Source: Clostridiaceae bacterium (GTDB lineage Bacteria; Bacillota; Clostridia; Oscillospirales; Acutalibacteraceae). Taken from it: DNA of 6,829 bases. Below are positions 5,565 through 6,829 of the stretch, piece after piece (positions within the stretch are counted from its first letter, which is position 1; each line of letters begins with the position of its first letter). The stretch is from contig JAEDNG010000044.1 of assembly GCA_016302625.1 (NCBI GenBank), positions 1-6,829 of the forward strand, written 5' to 3'. The notes under the pieces were generated by a model, which made no database searches, was not told the DNA's origin, and saw only the letters and a list, made by a program, of their open reading frames with translations. Position numbers and translations under genes: made by a program.

Positions 5565-6829
5565 ATGTCACAAAAAAAATATGACGTCGCAATAATCGGA
5601 GGCGGTATAGGCGGCCTTATGGCGGCTTACAGACTGCATCTAAATCTGCCGGATATAAAAATCGTTATAACCGAGCGCGGAAACACGCTTGAAAACAGGC
5701 ACTGTCCCGCAGGAAAGAACAATACCTGCGTTCACTGTAAAACCTGCTCTATAACAAGCGGTTACGCCGGTGCCGGCGCTTTTTCGGACGGTAAATTCAA
5801 CCTCGGCACCGCATACGGCGGAACACTGGGTGAAGAATTGGGCGACGACACCGCGAATAAATATATCGATGAGGTTGATAAGGTGCTTAATAAATACTGC
5901 ACCTCCGGCGAGCCTAAGGTTTATAAGTCGAACGAGGAGCTCAAGCTTAAATGTATTCAGAATAACCTCCGTCTGCTTGATATGAACGTAAAGCATCTGG
6001 GCACCGATAAAAACTATCTTACCATGCAGAATCTTATCAACTCGCTTGCTGAGGACGGCGTTGATATGTTCGCCTTTTATGACTGTGAAAGGGTTGAAAA
6101 ATCAGACGGAGCCTATCTTCTGCATTATACCAACGGCGAAATTATCGAGGCTCAGAAGATTATAATCGCAACCGGTCGCGGCGGAGCGAATTTTGTCGCC
6201 GATTTTTGCCGCGCGTTCGGGGTGCATATGCGCTCAAATTACGTTGATATCGGCGTTCGCGTAGAAATGAAGGATATGATCTGGAAGGAGTTTTCGGATA
6301 AAATTTACGAGCCGAAAATTCTTTACAAAACCAAGACCTTTGAGGATAGGTGCAGAATGTTCTGCTTTAATAAGGGCGGTCTTGTATCGGCGGAGAACAA
6401 TCACGGGATAATTACCGCCAACGGTCATTCCTTCGCCGACCCCGATAAAAAAACCGACAACTGCAACTTTGCGATTCTCTCAAGCATAAGATTTACAGAG
6501 CCCTTCAATCAGCCTACCGAGTACGCCGAAAGCATCTCAAGGCTTGCCAATATGATAGGCAAGGGCAGTGTGCTTGTTCAGAGATTCGGTGATTTGATAA
6601 GGGGAAGAAGAACAAACGACCACAGATTGGGGCAGAACACCGTTGTTCCTACACTTAAAGCCACGGCGGGCGATATTTCGTTGGCGCTTCCCCACAGAAT
6701 ACTCACCAATATTATCGAGACGATATACGCACTTGACCGCGTAGCGCCGGGAACCGCTAACGACGATACTCTGCTTTACGGGTGTGAAAGCAAGTATTAC
6801 TCAATCCGGCCGGAGTTTATGAACGATAA
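5565..6829 (+). CDS. FAD-dependent dehydrogenase, COG2509-like, 3' end beyond window
   Basis: A flavoprotein gene opens at ATG 5565 (RBS AAGGGTGAT, 5551-5559) and stays open for 421 codons to the window edge, ending on two bases of an unfinished codon; the final TAA is out of frame. The N-terminus has a Rossmann FAD-binding motif, DVAIIGGGIGG (7-17, with G12-x-G14-x-x-G17), and Glu37 at the end of strand 2 as the likely ribose contact. A cysteine cluster follows (Cys47, Cys55, Cys58, Cys61), leading into GYAGAGAFSDGKFN (66-79), a hallmark of the uncharacterised COG2509 dehydrogenases. IIIATGRGG (199-207) is the second nucleotide-contact motif, and TLLYG at 402-406 lies near the usual C-terminal part. 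The family is typically around 460 residues, so about 40 residues, including the GDGAG-type FAD motif, should lie beyond the edge. It is probably a soluble cytosolic redox enzyme. Its substrate is unknown. A geranylgeranyl-reductase-type or HI0933-type flavoprotein is a less likely alternative. Confidence 0.88.
   Translation, partial: MSQKKYDVAIIGGGIGGLMAAYRLHLNLPDIKIVITERGNTLENRHCPAGKNNTCVHCKTCSITSGYAGAGAFSDGKFNLGTAYGGTLGEELGDDTANKYIDEVDKVLNKYCTSGEPKVYKSNEELKLKCIQNNLRLLDMNVKHLGTDKNYLTMQNLINSLAEDGVDMFAFYDCERVEKSDGAYLLHYTNGEIIEAQKIIIATGRGGANFVADFCRAFGVHMRSNYVDIGVRVEMKDMIWKEFSDKIYEPKILYKTKTFEDRCRMFCFNKGGLVSAENNHGIITANGHSFADPDKKTDNCNFAILSSIRFTEPFNQPTEYAESISRLANMIGKGSVLVQRFGDLIRGRRTNDHRLGQNTVVPTLKATAGDISLALPHRILTNIIETIYALDRVAPGTANDDTLLYGCESKYYSIRPEFMND

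Noticed and set aside
5640..5996. Minus-strand open frame of 118 codons and a plus-strand frame at 5770-5985 within the flavoprotein gene
   Set aside because: The flavoprotein frame with its FAD motifs is continuous through this region; these are shadows.
6827..6829. TAA at the very end as the stop of the flavoprotein gene
   Set aside because: It is out of frame: the last complete codon is GAT at 6825-6827, so the gene continues past the window.

Overview
The window looks like a stretch of chromosome from a low-to-mid-GC, Gram-positive, spore-forming clostridium, plausibly a gut Oscillospiraceae/Ruminococcaceae-type Firmicute. The grounds are strong AAGGAGG-type ribosome binding sites, consensus sigma-A promoters, a CotF-like spore-coat C-terminus at the left edge, and the protein families present. 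The genus is inference. All genes are on the + strand and there is no sign of mobile DNA, CRISPR, rRNA or tRNA.

Layout. (1) 3-101: the last 32 codons of a probable CotF-family spore coat protein, closed by a rho-independent terminator (110-140). (2) 141-319: an AT-rich control region with a near-perfect sigma-A promoter (143-171), a PerR/Fur-type 7-1-7 inverted repeat over its -10 box (165-179), a perfect 14-bp palindrome at the expected start point (176-189), a 21-bp-phased direct repeat (196-229) and a roughly 140-nt leader. (3) 320-5438: a tight four-gene operon encoding an ABC-2 ATPase (GldA-like), a six-helix permease (GldF-like), a large extracytoplasmic protein with helices at both ends (GldG-like) and a membrane-anchored DUF4340 protein. 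Two of its three junctions are 1-nt TAATG overlaps and the third is a 15-nt gap with a strong RBS. (4) 5439-5564: a second consensus promoter (5455-5483) and a short leader RNA that can form two mutually exclusive hairpins. (5) 5565 to the window end: a large FAD-dependent dehydrogenase of the COG2509 type with a four-cysteine cluster, open at the right edge.

How the parts may work together. The ATPase and permease would form the membrane ABC core, and the GldG-like and DUF4340 proteins would expose large domains outside the membrane. The substrate and role are unknown in non-gliding Firmicutes. The flavoprotein has its own promoter and is probably a separate unit, although no good terminator separates it from the operon.

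The most interesting items are the possible peroxide-type operator on the ABC operon, the Gld-like module in a probable spore-former, the alternative hairpins in the flavoprotein leader, and the flavoprotein's conserved-looking cysteine cluster. Nothing here is clearly a wholly new system. The ABC/GldG/DUF4340 module is recognisable by family, but its function is not established.
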